This document shows, piece after piece, positions 8,658 through 10,450 of a stretch of 10,450 nt of DNA. Location of the stretch: positions 1 to 10,450 of the forward strand of contig JNEM01009211.1 in NCBI GenBank assembly GCA_000697335.1, in the 5' to 3' direction. The position numbers and the translations under genes were made by a program. Under the pieces are notes generated by a model. It was not told the DNA's origin and made no database searches. It saw nothing but the letters and a program-made list of their open reading frames with translations. The stretch's first letter is position 1. Each line of letters opens with the position of its first letter. Source of the DNA: Conidiobolus incongruus B7586 (lineage: Eukaryota > Entomophthoromycota > Entomophthoromycetes > Entomophthorales > Conidiobolaceae).

Positions 8658-8903
8658 TCCTTGTTACTGTTATCTATTCATTAATATATTAATTTCTGAA
8701 TGAACATGTGAATTTTGTGGGTAACAAAAATTGATACAATTAAAATTCAATTTATCTCAAATTATTTATGATCCCATAATAATTAAAATTAATCGACGCC
8801 ATGATATTAATAATGATTAATAATCGGTTTGGAATCAACTTGATATTAATAAGCTACCTTTAGTTATTAATTTAATTATTAAAATAACTATTATTATATT
8901 AAC
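8658..8903. promoter_or_regulatory. Divergent intergenic region between two head-to-head genes
   Basis: Only 246 bases separate the presumed starts of the ABCD4-like pseudogene (leftward) and the RING gene (rightward), so the region must hold promoter elements for the RING gene and the relic promoter of the other. It is AT-rich; no specific factor site can be called. Confidence 0.45.
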
Positions 8904-9382
8904 ATGTCATCGACAAACTTATCCTTCAATTTAAACGATATCCAAACCTCTAACCAAATCAAATCCATCCTCGTAAAGATGAGAGAAATTGTACAATGTC
9001 CAATATGGTAACTAATCCCCATTTCAACTTAAAAACTATACTAACTCCCCTTCTCTCAACAGTCGCAGCGAAATGCAACTCTCACAAAGGTTACCATGCA
9101 ACCACAACTACTGCGGCCCATGTCTTACGAGAGTGTTAGAAACTAGTAAGAAACGCGTACAGAATCTAGCGAATTGTCCACTTTGCAAGCAGGAATTTTC
9201 GAAGAGGGCTATTCGGGAAGATCCTGAATTCAACGATATTATCCAAAAGTTTCACAGTTTGGCTGAGTGCTTTGAGGTGAGGACAGAAGCTGGTAAGTGC
9301 TTGATATTCATTTATTAGATAAAAATTATTAATTTGTTTGATTTTAGAAATTTTGAGTCAGAGACCACCCAGTTTTTATTAA
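8904..9382 (+). CDS. BRCA1-like RING-finger protein, RING-only
   Basis: Three exons (8904-9007, 9063-9292, 9348-9382) encode 122 residues. The RING is C3HC4: CPIC, whose second Cys codon is created by the first splice, then C-N-H-NY-C-GP-C after 11 residues, and CPLC 19 residues later; such domains bind two zincs and act in E3 ubiquitin ligases. The flanks resemble BRCA1: a helix ILVKMREIVQ directly before CPIC, and after CPLC a segment KQEFSKRAIREDPEFNDIIQ then AECFEVRTEA, comparable to human KNDITKRSLQESTRF...CAFQLDTG. These helices pair BRCA1 with BARD1. No BRCT or other domain follows: the third exon adds only EILSQRPPSFY and a TAA. BRCA1 is far longer, so this is a short paralogue, a truncated relic, or a gene with unrecognised downstream exons. 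Rad18 or another nuclear RING ligase is the main alternative. Confidence 0.68.
9008..9062 (+). other. Intron 1 of the RING gene
   Basis: A 55-nt GT-AG intron, GTAACTAATC...CTCTCAACAG, contains ACTAA branch-like words. It splits the codon of the second zinc-binding cysteine (TG|T), and removing it restores CPIC. Confidence 0.82.
9293..9347 (+). other. Intron 2 of the RING gene
   Basis: A 55-nt intron, GTAAGTGCTT...GATTTTAG. The donor is a perfect consensus. Read through, the frame ends after six codons; spliced, it ends after eleven more residues. An earlier TTAG acceptor at 9314-9317 gives an even shorter end. Confidence 0.65.
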
Positions 9383-9948
9383 GAGTTTTGTAAAATTTTG
9401 ATTAGCAGACTTTGATATATGAAACCTGGAATATATTTCATTAATGATAGCTAGCTGAAAAAAAATAATAGGAATAGCAAAATTAACTTGTATTTTTCAT
9501 TTATTTTTTTTTCTAAAATATTTTAACACCAATTTTCGAGATATATATAACACAAAATAGAGATTATTATATTAATGCTAGCTAAACCTCTTATAATTAT
9601 AAATATAATTTTTACAATCAAATACTTGTAACCTTTTAAAACATTTATATTTTGGCTATGTTTAATTAATATAGATTTTTAAATTCAATTATTCCTTATA
9701 TATTTACAATCAGCCCAAATTAATTTAATAGGGACCCCAATTGGTATATCAATATCGATATAACCTAGTTTATTTGATTTATTCTCTCATATGATATGAT
9801 TGTTATTAATTGATAAGACATAATTAAATCTCAAATCTATTAATACAAAATGATTAAATTTATTTTAAAAAAACATTTAAAATATTAATATGAATACTTT
9901 AAAATAAATGTAGATCATTAATTAAAAATAATTTGAAAATGATTAATA
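9383..9948. other. AT-rich stretch without a recognised gene
   Basis: This lies downstream of the RING gene and up to the mariner end. I looked for further exons of a BRCA1-like gene (BRCT, coiled coil) and saw none. A slightly GC-richer patch near 9710-9770 has no coding pattern. Confidence 0.5.
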
Positions 9949-9985
9949 TTAGTGCAGAAATTAAGTAATGGCACAATTTTAAAAT
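9949..9985. repeat. Mariner terminal inverted repeat (3' end) beside TA
   Basis: The end begins TTAGTGCAGAAATTAAGTAA and goes on to TGGCACAATTTT, directly preceded by TA at 9947-9948, the mariner target site. As I recall it, the Hsmar1 repeat also starts TTAG and contains TGCA, AAGTAAT and TTTT in the same order. The partner repeat would lie outside the window, so the inner boundary is approximate. Confidence 0.6.
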
Positions 9986-10042
9986 TAAAATTAAACAAAT
10001 AAATTAATAAATAATATATAAAATTTAATGAATAATATAAAA

Positions 10043-10450
10043 TTAATAGCCTCCTTTATTATTAATAACTCTTTTCCATACCTTTGGTAAGCTTCTAATA
10101 CCTAAAAAACAGTTCTTTTTATTAAGGACTGAAATTTAATGTTTCACAAACCAATTTAATTTGTTTGCAGGAATTTTTTTTCCTGCAAGCTATTTTTTTA
10201 ATTGTCTAAAACAATTATAATCACATAGATTATAATCAGGTGAATATACTAGATGTGGTAACTCCCTCCAATTTTTTTTATATAAAAAATCTTTTACAGT
10301 TTTAGCTTTATGTATTTTACAATTATCATGCAAAATAATAGGTGTCTTTAATTTATATTGAGAACACCATTTAAAAATTGTTTTATTTAAAAAAATAATA
10401 TATAACTTATTATTAATTGATTTTCCTTGAGGTATTAAATAAGAAAACCA
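10043..10450 (-). pseudogene. Mariner transposase, C-terminal part, interrupted
   Basis: The frame enters at 10450 with WFSYLIPQGKSINN and runs about 136 codons to a TAA at 10043-10045, against about 345 for a full transposase. The second catalytic Asp is in ILHDN and the third in YSPDYNLCDYNCF, with exactly 34 residues between them (D34D), which separates mariner from Tc1 (D34E). KNWRELPHLVYSPD and FLGIRSLPKVWKRVI are family hallmarks. Two in-frame stops interrupt it: TAG at 10190-10192 just after RQLKK, and a TAA after NWFVKH near 10136-10140. The first catalytic Asp and the DNA-binding domain lie beyond the window edge. Confidence 0.85.
10165..10188. repeat. 9-bp perfect hairpin inside the transposase gene
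   Basis: The arms TTGCAGGAA and TTCCTGCAA flank a loop of six T. It falls in the segment just after the catalytic domain, where the frame reads LAGKKIPAN. It may be coincidence in the coding sequence or, on the plus strand, a terminator-like fold with no known role. Confidence 0.7.

Larger units (their letters stand above)
9949..10450 (-). mobile_element. Mariner (Tc1/mariner, D34D) element, partial in window
   Basis: A cut-and-paste DNA transposon in minus orientation, cut by the right edge of the window. What is present is the 3' terminal repeat, about 60 bases of AT-rich 3' untranslated DNA, and the C-terminal ~40% of the transposase. The transposase is interrupted, so this copy is non-autonomous. 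Mariner is common in animals and patchy in fungi and protists. Confidence 0.82.

Overview
The window looks like nuclear DNA of a very AT-rich eukaryote. By eye the intergenic DNA is mostly A and T with (TA)n runs, and gene-bearing stretches stand out as GC-richer islands. Introns are short (about 46-55 nt, one of 78 nt) with mostly GT...AG ends. A Pbi2-type I9 inhibitor, an MSS116/CYT-19-like mitochondrial helicase and a small secreted protein fit a fungus, perhaps an early-diverging lineage, because BRCA1-like RING, ABCD4-like and mariner sequences are unusual in yeasts and moulds. The lineage is an inference.

Layout: 1-1164, no gene, with an (AT)13 run. 1165-1437 (+), a 90-residue I9-type protease inhibitor. 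2356-2598 (-), an 80-residue secreted protein. 3687-5303 (-), a two-exon mitochondrial DEAD-box (here DEGD) helicase; a 25-nt first exon supplies the start codon and the beginning of the mitochondrial targeting sequence. 5304-6429, no confident gene. 6430-8657 (-), the largest hidden item: an ABCD4-like half ABC transporter of about 11 exons that aligns to the family almost end to end but carries several frameshifts, nonsense codons and altered splice donors, so it reads as a decaying pseudogene. 8904-9382 (+), a three-exon RING protein whose RING and following helix resemble BRCA1, but which stops after 122 residues. 9383-9948, no gene. 9949-10450 (-), the 3' part of a mariner element: a terminal repeat beside a TA, and the C-terminal part of a D34D transposase that runs off the window.

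The genes do not form a pathway. The ABCD4-like and RING genes are head to head across about 250 bases and may have shared a promoter region. The main result is the ABCD4-like reading, invisible as a long ORF and recovered by joining exons across ~50-nt introns: it implies recent loss of a transporter that in animals handles lysosomal vitamin B12. Family comparisons are from memory; no database search was run.
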